DNA from: Variovorax saccharolyticus
Lineage (GTDB): Bacteria > Pseudomonadota > Gammaproteobacteria > Burkholderiales > Burkholderiaceae_C
NCBI RefSeq assembly: GCF_030316765.1
Contig: NZ_JASZYT010000001.1
Location: 558,001-622,000, forward strand
DNA length: 64,000 nt
Direction of reading: 5' to 3'
Each line of letters begins with the position of its first letter. Position 1 is the first letter of the stretch. Positions 55,295 to 64,000 of the stretch are shown here, piece after piece. The translations under genes and the position numbers were made by a program. The notes beneath the pieces are model-generated. The model had not been told where the DNA came from. It ran no database searches and was given only the letters and a program-made list of their open reading frames with translations.

Positions 55295-57514
55295 GTGTCA
55301 CGCTCCAACGCCTTCTCGCATCGACTTCGACTTCTTCCCTGGCTGATCGCTTCTGCCTTCAGCACCCATTCGCTCGCTCAGGAAGCCGGCCCGGCCCGCA
55401 TCGCGGCACTCGGCGAAATCGTGGTGAGCGGCACGCGCTCCGAGCAGAGCAGGGACGACATCCCGGCGACGGTCGAGGTGATCGATCGGCAGCAGATCGA
55501 GTTCGAGCAGATCCACGACATCCGCGATGCGGTGCGCGACATTCCCAACGTGTCGGTGCGCCGCGCGCCCGCGCGCTTCGGACTGGCCACCGGCAACACC
55601 GGCCGCGACGCCAACGCGGGCTTCAACATCCGCGGCCTCGACGGCAACCGCGTGCTGCTGATGACCGACGGCATCCGCATGCCGCGCAGCTATGTCTTCA
55701 GCGCCAATGCCTTCGGCCGCGACTACTTCGACCTCGGGCTGATCGAGCGGATCGAGATCATCAAGGGCCCGGTGTCGGCACTTTACGGATCGGACGGCCT
55801 GGCCGGCCTGGTGAACTTCATCACGCGGCAGCCCGAGAGCTTCCTGGCCGACGGCAAGACCTTCGGCGGCAGCGCGAACGTCGGCTACAGCGGCGACAAC
55901 AACGGCTGGCAGGGCGGCGTCACGATGGCAGGCAAGGCGAGCGACACGGTCAGCTGGCTGATCTCCGCTAACGGCAGCCGTACCCACGAGCTGGAGAACA
56001 TGGGCACCAACTACGCCCGCAACTCGGACCGCACGGCGCCCAATCCCGAGCTCAGCAACACCCAGTCGCTGCTTGCCAAGGTGGTGGTCACGCCGAATGC
56101 AGACCTGACGCACAACCTCACCTTCGAGCATGTGGCCAGGTCGACCGGCTATGACCTGCTCTCGGGCATCTCGAAGCCGCCGCTGACGGCGACCTCGGTG
56201 ATCGGCCTCGGCGCCCTGACCAACCTGCAGCGCGACCGCCTGACCTGGGATGGCCGGCTGCGTGTGAACTCGGTGCTGGCCGACAACGTGCTGGGTTATC
56301 TCAGCTACCAGAAGGCCGATTCGCGCGAGCAGGCCTGGGAGACGCGCTACCGGTCTGCCACCCGGATGCGCGACGTCGACTACAGCGAGAACACCTGGCA
56401 GGCCGGGCTGCAGGCCGACAAGACGCTGCGGATGTCCGGCGACTGGTCGCAGCGCATCACCTACGGCTTCGACTACACGAACACGCAGGTGGAGAACCTG
56501 CAGACCGGCCTGGTGCCGCCCGTCGGCGAGGTCTATCCTCTGAAGCGTTTTCCCGACACCACCGAGAAGACCGCGGCCTTCTACATCCAGGACGAATTCA
56601 TCCATGACCAATGGAGCATCACCCCCGGGGTGCGTTTCGACCATTTCGACATCGATGCCGACCAGGCCGGATTCACCCCTCGCGCGGTCTCGCTGTCCGA
56701 CTCGGCGGTTTCGCCGAAGCTGGGCGTGCTGTTCCGTGCCACGCCGCAATGGACCCTCTACGGCAACTACGCCGCGGGCTTCAAGGCACCCAACGCCTTC
56801 CAGGTCAACAACTTCTTCGAGAACGTGGTGTCGGGCTACCGGACCATCCCGAACCCCAACCTCAAGCCGGAAACGAGCCAGAACTTCGAGCTCGGCACGC
56901 GCGGCCGCGTCGGCATCCTGAACTTCGAGGCGGCGGTCTTCACCGGCACCTACGACGACATGATCGAGAACGATCGCCAGGTCAGCGGCGTCTTCGGCTC
57001 GCGCACCAATCCCGCGACCTTCCAGTCGGTCAACATCGGCCGCGCGCGCATCGACGGCTTCGAGTTCAAGGGCGAGCTCGACTGGACCCGCGAGGGCACC
57101 GGCTTCTCGCTGCCCTTCGCCTATGGGCGCACCAACGGCGAGGACCGCACGGCGAACGTCCCGCTCAACTCGGTCGAGCCGGAGAAGTTCGTCGCCGGCC
57201 TCAAGTACCAGGCCCCGACCTGGACCGTGCGCCTCGACGCGGTCCACTACGCGGCCAAGAAGCGCAGCGATGTCGATCCGGCCGAGGTCACCACCGGCGT
57301 GCAGTTCCTGACTCCCTCGGCCACCACGCTGGACCTGAATGCGCAGTGGCGCATCCGGCGCGACCTGCGCCTGAACGTCGCGTTGATCAACGTGACCGAC
57401 AAGAAGTACTGGATGTGGAGCGACGTGCGCGGTCTCGCCGCGAGTTCGCCCGTCGTCGATGCCTACACCCAGCCCGGCCGGCACTTCAACGTGTCGCTCG
57501 TCGCCGATTTCTGA
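55295..57514 (+). CDS. TonB-dependent heme/hemoglobin receptor
   Basis: About 739 residues from GTG 55295; GTG 55250 is an alternative. Signal peptide (LRLLPWLIASAFSTHSLAQ), plug domain (EIVVSGTRSEQSRDDIPATVEVIDRQQIE, then GFNIRGLDGNRVLLMTDGIRMP), and a barrel. The heme-receptor motif appears as FKAP...NPNL (AAGFKAPNAFQVNNFFENV and TIPNPNLKPETSQNFELG). It carries heme from host or environmental hemoproteins across the outer membrane. It heads a five-gene heme operon with hemS-, hmuT-, hmuU- and hmuV-like genes, and a strong Fur box lies upstream. Confidence 0.92.
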   Translation: MSRSNAFSHRLRLLPWLIASAFSTHSLAQEAGPARIAALGEIVVSGTRSEQSRDDIPATVEVIDRQQIEFEQIHDIRDAVRDIPNVSVRRAPARFGLATGNTGRDANAGFNIRGLDGNRVLLMTDGIRMPRSYVFSANAFGRDYFDLGLIERIEIIKGPVSALYGSDGLAGLVNFITRQPESFLADGKTFGGSANVGYSGDNNGWQGGVTMAGKASDTVSWLISANGSRTHELENMGTNYARNSDRTAPNPELSNTQSLLAKVVVTPNADLTHNLTFEHVARSTGYDLLSGISKPPLTATSVIGLGALTNLQRDRLTWDGRLRVNSVLADNVLGYLSYQKADSREQAWETRYRSATRMRDVDYSENTWQAGLQADKTLRMSGDWSQRITYGFDYTNTQVENLQTGLVPPVGEVYPLKRFPDTTEKTAAFYIQDEFIHDQWSITPGVRFDHFDIDADQAGFTPRAVSLSDSAVSPKLGVLFRATPQWTLYGNYAAGFKAPNAFQVNNFFENVVSGYRTIPNPNLKPETSQNFELGTRGRVGILNFEAAVFTGTYDDMIENDRQVSGVFGSRTNPATFQSVNIGRARIDGFEFKGELDWTREGTGFSLPFAYGRTNGEDRTANVPLNSVEPEKFVAGLKYQAPTWTVRLDAVHYAAKKRSDVDPAEVTTGVQFLTPSATTLDLNAQWRIRRDLRLNVALINVTDKKYWMWSDVRGLAASSPVVDAYTQPGRHFNVSLVADF

Positions 57515-57538
57515 CCCCCTCACGAAAGAAGAGAACTC

Positions 57539-58612
57539 ATGATGTCCCATGACCTGATTCGCCAACGATTCGCCGCCCTGCGCGCCGAGGGCAAACGCCA
57601 CAAGGACGCGGCCGAGGCGCTCGGCATCAGCGAAGGCGAGGCCATCGCCGCCCATGCGGGCGCGCACGAGCAGGCGTTGCGCGCCACGCCGCTGCGCGGC
57701 CCGTGGCTCGAACTGCTGCAGGCACTCGAGCTGTGCGGACCGGTGCTGGCCCTGACGCGCAACACCTCGACGGTGCACGAGAAGACCGGCGTCTACCGGA
57801 ACCTCTCCGGCGGTGCCCAGATGGGACTCGCGCTCGGCGAGGAGATCGACCTGCGGCTCTTCTTCAGCCGCTGGCATGCCGGCTTCTTCGTCAGCGAGGC
57901 GGCCGCCAATGCGCAGCAGCCGGCCTCGCTGAGCCTGCAGTTCTTCGATGCCAGCGGCGTGGCGGTCCACAAGATCTTTGCCCGCGACGCCAGCGATCGC
58001 GACGCCTTCGAGTCGGTCGCGCAAGCCCACTCCGACGCGCAGCAGGCCGTGGCCTTCGCGCCCGCCGAGCCCAAGGCAGCGCCGCGGCCCGACGGCGAGA
58101 TCGATCGCGCCGCATTGGCAGAAGCCTGGGGCGGCATGACCGACACCCACCAGTTCTTCGGCCTGCTCAACAAGTTCGAGGTCGAGCGCCAGCAGAGCTT
58201 CCGACTGACCGAAGGCGGCTTCACGAAGCGCGCAAGCCGCCTCGCGGTGCGCGAACTGCTCAACGAAGCCTCGTTCTCGGGCACGCCGATCATGGTCTTC
58301 GTCGGCAGCCCGGGCTGCATCCAGATCCACACCGGCCCGGTGGTGCGCATCGAGCCGATGGAGATGCGCGGCATGCAGTGGCTCAACGTGCTGGACCCGG
58401 GCTTCAACCTGCACCTGCGCGAAGACCTGATCGACAGCGTCTGGATCGTCGAGAAGCCCACCAGCGACGGCGTCGTGACCTCGGTCGAGGCCTTCGACCA
58501 CGAAGGCGGCCTGATGGCGATGTTCTTCGGTGCCCGCAAGCCGGGGCAGCCCGAGCGTGAAGACTGGCGCGCGCTGGTGCGCACCCTGTCGGGTCTCGAG
58601 GCGACAGCATGA
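57539..58612 (+). CDS. hmuS: Heme-degrading/heme-trafficking protein, HemS/HmuS family
   Basis: 357 residues. Two structural repeats (about 30-170 and 200-340) of the HemS/ChuS fold. The repeat borders include TRNTSTVHEKTGVYRNLS and VFVGSPGCIQIHTGPVVRIEPMEMRGMQWLNVLDPGFNLHLRED. HemS proteins bind heme in the cytoplasm and free its iron or pass it on. Second in the heme operon, 24 bp after the receptor. Its stop overlaps the hmuT ATG. Confidence 0.93.
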   Translation: MMSHDLIRQRFAALRAEGKRHKDAAEALGISEGEAIAAHAGAHEQALRATPLRGPWLELLQALELCGPVLALTRNTSTVHEKTGVYRNLSGGAQMGLALGEEIDLRLFFSRWHAGFFVSEAAANAQQPASLSLQFFDASGVAVHKIFARDASDRDAFESVAQAHSDAQQAVAFAPAEPKAAPRPDGEIDRAALAEAWGGMTDTHQFFGLLNKFEVERQQSFRLTEGGFTKRASRLAVRELLNEASFSGTPIMVFVGSPGCIQIHTGPVVRIEPMEMRGMQWLNVLDPGFNLHLREDLIDSVWIVEKPTSDGVVTSVEAFDHEGGLMAMFFGARKPGQPEREDWRALVRTLSGLEATA

Positions 58613-59481
58613 TGCGCACGATGCAAGGTCGACGCGAGGCGCTGCGCCTGCTGGGCGGGAGCGCACTGGCGGCCGGCGCCTGGCCGGTGCTGGCGCAGGG
58701 CACGCGCGCCCCGCGCCTGGTGACCATCAGCGGCGCCATCACCGAGGTGGTCTACGTGCTGGGGGTGGAATCCCAGCTGGTCGGCACCGACACCACGAGC
58801 CTCTATCCGGAGGCAGCCCGCCAGACCGCCAAGGTCGGCTACATGCGGCAGCTTTCCGCCGAGGGGCTGCTGTCATTGAAGCCGGATGCGGTCATCGCGA
58901 CCACCGAGGCCGGGCCGCCGGTCGTGCTCGACCAGTTGCGCACGGCGGGCATCGTGCTGGAACTGGTCCAGGCCGACCACAGCTGGGGCGAGGTGCAGCG
59001 CAAGGTCGCGGCCGTGGGCCGCGCCGCGGCGCGCGAGTCGCAGGCGCGCGAGCTGACGGCGCGGCTGGATGGCGAATGGGCGCAAGTGCAAAAGCAGGTG
59101 GCAGCCGACACGGGGCGCAAGCCGCGCGTCCTGTTCGTGCTCTCGCACAGTGCCAGCCCGCAGGTGTCGGGCGAGAAGACTGCGGCGCACGCCATGATCG
59201 GCTTCGCCGGCGGCGTCAACTGCCTCTCGGGCTTCCAAGGCTACCGGCCGATGACCGCCGAGGCCATGGCCAGCGCCGCGCCGGACGTGATCCTGACCAC
59301 CACCCAGAGCATCGAAGCCCACGGCGGCGCCGAGAAATTCTGGCAGCGACCCGAGCTGGCGCTGACGCCGGCCTTCAAGCGGCGCGCATTGGTGACCCAG
59401 GACGCCTTGCTGCTGCTGGGCTTCGGCCCGCGCCTGCCGGTCGCGGTCGGCGAGCTGCACAAGAGCCTGCGCGCGGCATGA
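58609..59481 (+). CDS. hmuT: Hemin ABC transporter substrate-binding protein
   Basis: 290 residues. N-terminal signal with a Arg pair (MQGRREALRLLGGSALAAGAWPVLAQG; the R-R-x-x-L-R-L-L-G pattern is partly Tat-like). Cluster A-type periplasmic binding protein of the BtuF/HmuT kind: APRLVTISGAITEVVYVLGVESQLVGTD, KVGYMRQLSAEGLLSLKPDAVIA. It delivers heme to HmuUV. Overlaps hmuS by four bases (ATGA), so translation is coupled. Confidence 0.93.
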   Translation: MMRTMQGRREALRLLGGSALAAGAWPVLAQGTRAPRLVTISGAITEVVYVLGVESQLVGTDTTSLYPEAARQTAKVGYMRQLSAEGLLSLKPDAVIATTEAGPPVVLDQLRTAGIVLELVQADHSWGEVQRKVAAVGRAAARESQARELTARLDGEWAQVQKQVAADTGRKPRVLFVLSHSASPQVSGEKTAAHAMIGFAGGVNCLSGFQGYRPMTAEAMASAAPDVILTTTQSIEAHGGAEKFWQRPELALTPAFKRRALVTQDALLLLGFGPRLPVAVGELHKSLRAA

Positions 59482-59498
59482 GCCCCCGCCCGGCCGTT

Positions 59499-59535
59499 CC
59501 GAAGGGGGCTCGCACCGCAGTGCGCAGCACGGAGG
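59499..59535 (+). repeat. Short dispersed motif before hmuU
   Basis: GAAGGGGG...CGCAGTGCGCAGCACGGAGG resembles the stretch at 19431-19465. Its end, GGAGG, also serves as the ribosome site seven bases before the hmuU ATG at 59543. Confidence 0.5.
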
Positions 59536-59542
59536 TTGACCT

Positions 59543-60646
59543 ATGAGCTCGGTGCCAGTCCGCTCCCGAACAGGCCTGCAAATCGGTGCGAAGCGCGAAG
59601 GCACAGCCGTGAAGGGTCGGCTGACGATGCGCAGCACCCTGGCGGGCGGGTTCGCCCTGCTGCTGCTGAGCCTGGTCGTCGGCGCCGGCTCCGGTGCCTA
59701 TGCCATCAGCGCCTCGCAGCTGATGGGCGTCTTCGGCGCCCTGTGGCATGGCGGGGCCGATCCTTCGCCCGAGTACCTCGTGTTCGTCAACATCCGCTTG
59801 CCGCGGCTGGTGCTCGGCGTCGCGGCCGGCGCCGGCCTGGGCATGGCCGGCACGCTGATGCAGGGCTTGTTCCGCAATCCGCTGGCCGACCCGGGCCTGA
59901 TCGGCATCAGCAGCGGCGCGGCGCTGGCGGCCGGCGTGACGATCGTGCTCGGCGCCTGGCTGCTGCCGGCACTGCCGCGCACGCTGGGCAGCTGGACGCT
60001 GGTCAGCATGGCTTTCGCCGGCGGCTTCCTGGTGACGCTGCTGATCTATGGCCTGTCGCGCAGCGAGGGCAGCACGCGCATGGCACTGATGCTGCTCGCC
60101 GGCATCGCGATCAATGCGCTGGCGGGGGCCGGCCTCGGCTTTCTCAGCGTGATGGCGACCGACGAGCAGTTGCGCAGCCTGCAGTTCTGGCTGCTGGGCA
60201 GCCTGGGCGGCGCACGCTGGAGCGCGGTGCTGCTGGTCGGCGTGGTCGTGTTCATCGCGCTGTGCGTCGGACTGACCCTGGCAGCGCCGCTCAATGCGAT
60301 CGCGCTCGGCGAGGCCCAGGCGACGCTGCTGGGCGTGGACGTCGAGCGGGTCAAGCGCCGCGCCATTCTCGTGACGGCCTTCGCCGTCGGTGCGGTCACG
60401 GCGACCACCGGGATCATCGGCTTCGTCGGCCTGATCGCTCCGCACTGGGTGCGGCTGGTGGCCGGGCCCGACCATCGGGTGGTGCTGCCGGGCTCGGCGT
60501 TGCTGGGGGCGGTGCTGGTGCTGGCGGCCGACACGGTGGCGCGCACCGCCATGGCGCCGACCGAGCTGCCGCTGGGCGTGCTGACCGCCTTCATCGGCGT
60601 GCCGATGTTCCTCTTGATGCTGCGGCATTTCCGGGGGCGGCTGTGA
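59543..60646 (+). CDS. hmuU: Hemin ABC transporter permease
   Basis: 367 residues with about nine to ten membrane helices of the FecCD family. LRLPRLVLGVAAGAGLGMAGTLMQGLFRNPLADPGLIGISSGAAL is the family signature. The first 28 residues (SSVPVRSRTGLQIGAKREG) are hydrophilic and unusual; a GTG at 59609 or ATG at 59627 may be the true start. It forms the heme channel with HmuV. Its stop overlaps the HmuV GTG (GTGA). Confidence 0.92.
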   Translation: MSSVPVRSRTGLQIGAKREGTAVKGRLTMRSTLAGGFALLLLSLVVGAGSGAYAISASQLMGVFGALWHGGADPSPEYLVFVNIRLPRLVLGVAAGAGLGMAGTLMQGLFRNPLADPGLIGISSGAALAAGVTIVLGAWLLPALPRTLGSWTLVSMAFAGGFLVTLLIYGLSRSEGSTRMALMLLAGIAINALAGAGLGFLSVMATDEQLRSLQFWLLGSLGGARWSAVLLVGVVVFIALCVGLTLAAPLNAIALGEAQATLLGVDVERVKRRAILVTAFAVGAVTATTGIIGFVGLIAPHWVRLVAGPDHRVVLPGSALLGAVLVLAADTVARTAMAPTELPLGVLTAFIGVPMFLLMLRHFRGRL

Positions 60647-61422
60647 GCTTGGGATGCATCGATGCCGAGATCCGGCTTGGCGAGAAGACCTTGTTCTCGG
60701 GCGCCCACGTCAGCTTGCAGCCGGGCCGGCTGACCGCGATCCTGGGCCCCAACGGGGCGGGCAAGTCCACGCTGCTGTCGATGCTGGGCGGCCAGCGCCG
60801 GCCGGACCGCGGCCGCGTGCTGCTCGATGGCCTGCCGCTGTCCGACCACAAGATCGAGGCGCTGGCCCTTCGTCGCGCGCTGATGCCGCAGGAAAGCGCA
60901 GTCGCCTTCGATTTCAGCGCCGAGGACATCGTGGCGCTCGGCCGCTTCCCGCATCGGCGCGCGCCGAGCCGGGACGAGGACGCGATCATCGAAGCCGCCA
61001 TGGCGCTGACCGACGTCTCGGCGCTGGCGCCGCGGGTGCTCAACACGCTGTCGGGCGGCGAGAAGGCGCGCGTGCAGATGGCGCGCGCGCTGGCCCAGCT
61101 GTGGGAGCCGCGGCCAGACGGCGCCGCCCGCTGGCTGCTGCTCGACGAGCCGACCGCCGCGCTCGACCTGTCCCACCAGCACGCCGCGATGCGCCTGCTG
61201 CGCGACTGGGCCGGGCAGGGCGTCGGCGTGGTCGCCGTGCTGCACGACCTCAACCTCGCGCGCCGCTATGCCGACGACGTGGTGGTGCTGGTCGGCGGCG
61301 CCGGCCTCCACCAGGGGCCGGCGGCGGAGGTGCTGCAGCCGGCGTTGATCGAGCGCGTGTGGTCCATGCCCTGCCAGCCCGTGACCGCCACCGACGGTAC
61401 CGTTCAGTACCTGTTCGGGTGA
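60643..61422 (+). CDS. hmuV: Hemin ABC transporter ATPase
   Basis: 259 residues starting with GTG, overlapping the hmuU stop by four bases. Walker A GPNGAGKST, signature TLSGGEKARVQMA, Walker B LLLDEPTAALD and the H-loop VLHDLNLARRYA are complete. It powers heme import by HmuTU. It is the final gene of the heme operon and converges with ppsR. Confidence 0.94.
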   Translation: MSLGCIDAEIRLGEKTLFSGAHVSLQPGRLTAILGPNGAGKSTLLSMLGGQRRPDRGRVLLDGLPLSDHKIEALALRRALMPQESAVAFDFSAEDIVALGRFPHRRAPSRDEDAIIEAAMALTDVSALAPRVLNTLSGGEKARVQMARALAQLWEPRPDGAARWLLLDEPTAALDLSHQHAAMRLLRDWAGQGVGVVAVLHDLNLARRYADDVVVLVGGAGLHQGPAAEVLQPALIERVWSMPCQPVTATDGTVQYLFG

Positions 61423-61426
61423 ATGG

Positions 61427-61448
61427 GGCTCGCCCCTGTGGGCGAGCC
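61427..61448. terminator. Hairpin between hmuV and ppsR
   Basis: Perfect 9-bp stem GGCTCGCCC/GGGCGAGCC between the converging hmuV and ppsR genes; its end touches the ppsR stop codon. There is no T run. It shares the GGGCGAGCCTAG border with the repeat at 33725-33850. Confidence 0.5.
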
Positions 61449-62269
61449 TAGTACGTCAATCTCTCTGGCCGGAGTTCCTGGAGGATGGTGGTTGCGATCT
61501 CCTCGATCGACTTGGTGGTGGTCGACAGCCAGCGGATGCCGGCGCGCCGCATCATCGCCTCGGCCTCGCTGACCTCGTGGCGGCAGTTCTCGAGGCTCGC
61601 ATAGCGCGAGTTCGGCCGCCGCTCGTTGCGGATCTCGCTCAGGCGCTCGGGCTGGATCGTCAACCCGAAGATCTTCTTGCGATGCGGCATCAGGGCCGGC
61701 GGCAGCTGGCGGCGCTCGAAATCCTCGGGGATCAGGGGGTAGTTGGCGGCCTTCAGCCCGTGTTGCATGGCCAGGTAGAGCGAGGTCGGGGTCTTGCCGC
61801 TGCGGCTCACGCCGACCAGGATCACGTCGGCGCCCTCGAGGTCGCGGTTGCTCTGGCCGTCGTCGTGCGCCAGGCTGAAATCGATGGCCTGGATGCGGGC
61901 GTCGTATTCCTTGCTCTTGCTGACGTCGCTGAAGCGGCCGATGCGATGGTTCGACTTCATGGCCAGCTCGATCTCCAGCGGCCGGACGAAGGTGCCGAAC
62001 ATGTCGAGCAGCATGCCCTTGCAGCCGGTCTCGATGACCTCGAGCACCTCCATGTTCGCCAGTGTCGTGAAGACGATCGGCCGCACGCCCTCGATTTCGG
62101 CCGTGTGGTTGATCTTGCGCACCGCCTGGTGCGCCTTGTCGACGGTGTCCGTGAAGGGCAGCCGCACGTGGCGGGGCTTCATCTCGAACTGGGCCAGGAC
62201 GGCATTGCCGAAAGTCTCGGCGGTGATGCCGGTGCCGTCGGAAACGAAGAAGACTGTGCGTGTATGCAT
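61448..62269 (-). CDS. ppsR: PEP synthase regulatory protein (DUF299 kinase/pyrophosphorylase)
   Basis: 273 residues. [25 protein letters not shown] is the family start; [17 protein letters not shown] is the P-loop-like ADP-binding motif. The protein inactivates and reactivates PEP synthase by phosphorylating a Thr with ADP and removing it with phosphate. It is divergent from ppsA with 187 bp between starts, the standard layout. Confidence 0.95.
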   Translation of the reverse strand: MHTRTVFFVSDGTGITAETFGNAVLAQFEMKPRHVRLPFTDTVDKAHQAVRKINHTAEIEGVRPIVFTTLANMEVLEVIETGCKGMLLDMFGTFVRPLEIELAMKSNHRIGRFSDVSKSKEYDARIQAIDFSLAHDDGQSNRDLEGADVILVGVSRSGKTPTSLYLAMQHGLKAANYPLIPEDFERRQLPPALMPHRKKIFGLTIQPERLSEIRNERRPNSRYASLENCRHEVSEAEAMMRRAGIRWLSTTTKSIEEIATTILQELRPERLTY

Positions 62270-62456
62270 ATGTTCGGGGCCTTGTCCTGCGGCACGCCAA
62301 AGCCGGCCGCGCCTACAATCCGGCCCATTATCGGGAAAGCCGAGCGCCTTCCCGGCCCAAATTCAGCATGCACCCCCCGCCGATGCCCAGAGCAAGAAGA
62401 ACGATCGCGTTGTGCCGCCCGCATGCAGCCACAGTTTCAACTTCTGGAGCTTTCCC

Positions 62457-64000
<1,544 letters not shown>

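Noticed and set aside
55298-58666. Open frame of over 1100 codons on the minus strand
   Set aside because: Antisense to the heme receptor and hmuS genes; Arg/His/Asp-rich shadow of high-GC coding DNA.
59540-59610. Possible cobalamin riboswitch remnant (GGTGCCAGTCCGCTCCCG)
   Set aside because: No conserved B12 box or supporting stems; the neighbouring genes are for heme, and the segment can be coding.

Overview
The window is about 67% GC by eye and reads as an unbroken piece of a betaproteobacterial chromosome, order Burkholderiales and most probably family Comamonadaceae (Variovorax-like). The pointers are an EF-P with Arg32 beside its EarP rhamnosyltransferase, a phasin, H-NS of the YRSPTGETWSGRGRKPRW type, a lysine/alanine-rich N-terminal extension on RpoD, and a surE-pcm-nlpD-rpoS block. 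I saw no insertion sequence, prophage, integrase or CRISPR array. The genus is inferred, not proven.

Layout. 1-5.5 kb: end of a LivF-type ABC ATPase, an SRPBCC protein, a LysR regulator divergent from a FrnE-like oxidoreductase plus NAD(P)-binding protein pair, an HPP/CBS membrane protein and a Bcr/CflA exporter. 5.5-14.3 kb: rpoD and dnaG, a YihY/BrkB protein, an SDR dehydrogenase, a phasin, a thioesterase, a small secreted Cys/Lys-rich protein and CsbD. 14.4-20.7 kb: a colinear run pncB, Na+/H+ antiporter, 2-hydroxyacid dehydrogenase, rmuC, MFS transporter. 20.7-30.4 kb: LOG-type hydrolase, efp/earP, OsmC, uvrC-pgsA-EamA, then a LysR regulator divergent from a haloacetate-dehalogenase-like hydrolase and a tartrate-dehydrogenase-like enzyme. 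30.6-40.7 kb: HU, tRNA-Val, ppiD, tRNA-His, H-NS, a quinone oxidoreductase, surE-pcm-nlpD-rpoS, rlmD and a BI-1/YccA protein.

41.4-61.4 kb is a large iron, heme and peroxide region: hemP, exbD-exbB-tonB, bfd, a PKHD-type hydroxylase with a Fiu-type siderophore receptor, a five-gene membrane/periplasmic redox operon (PepSY-type membrane protein, DUF2271, DUF4198, ApbE, membrane-anchored flavoreductase), bacterioferritin, ahpC-ahpF, and a complete heme uptake operon (receptor, HemS-type factor, HmuT, HmuU, HmuV). Good Fur-box-like palindromes precede hemP, the siderophore receptor and the heme receptor, with a weaker one before the redox operon. The window closes with ppsR and the start of ppsA.

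The most interesting part is the redox operon at 47.5-51.9 kb. It carries an ApbE flavin transferase but no FMN-bind domain gene, while its small secreted DUF2271 protein has the segment DGVSSAT, which resembles the flavin acceptor motif (D-G-x-S-G-A-T) of known ApbE substrates. I infer a route from cytosolic NADPH through the flavoreductase and PepSY protein to a flavinylated periplasmic protein, possibly for ferric-siderophore reduction. Other items of note are a repeat family found only between convergent genes, duplicated operator-like sites around the phasin promoter, AT-hook-like motifs in RpoD, and a 24-residue membrane peptide overlapping bfd.
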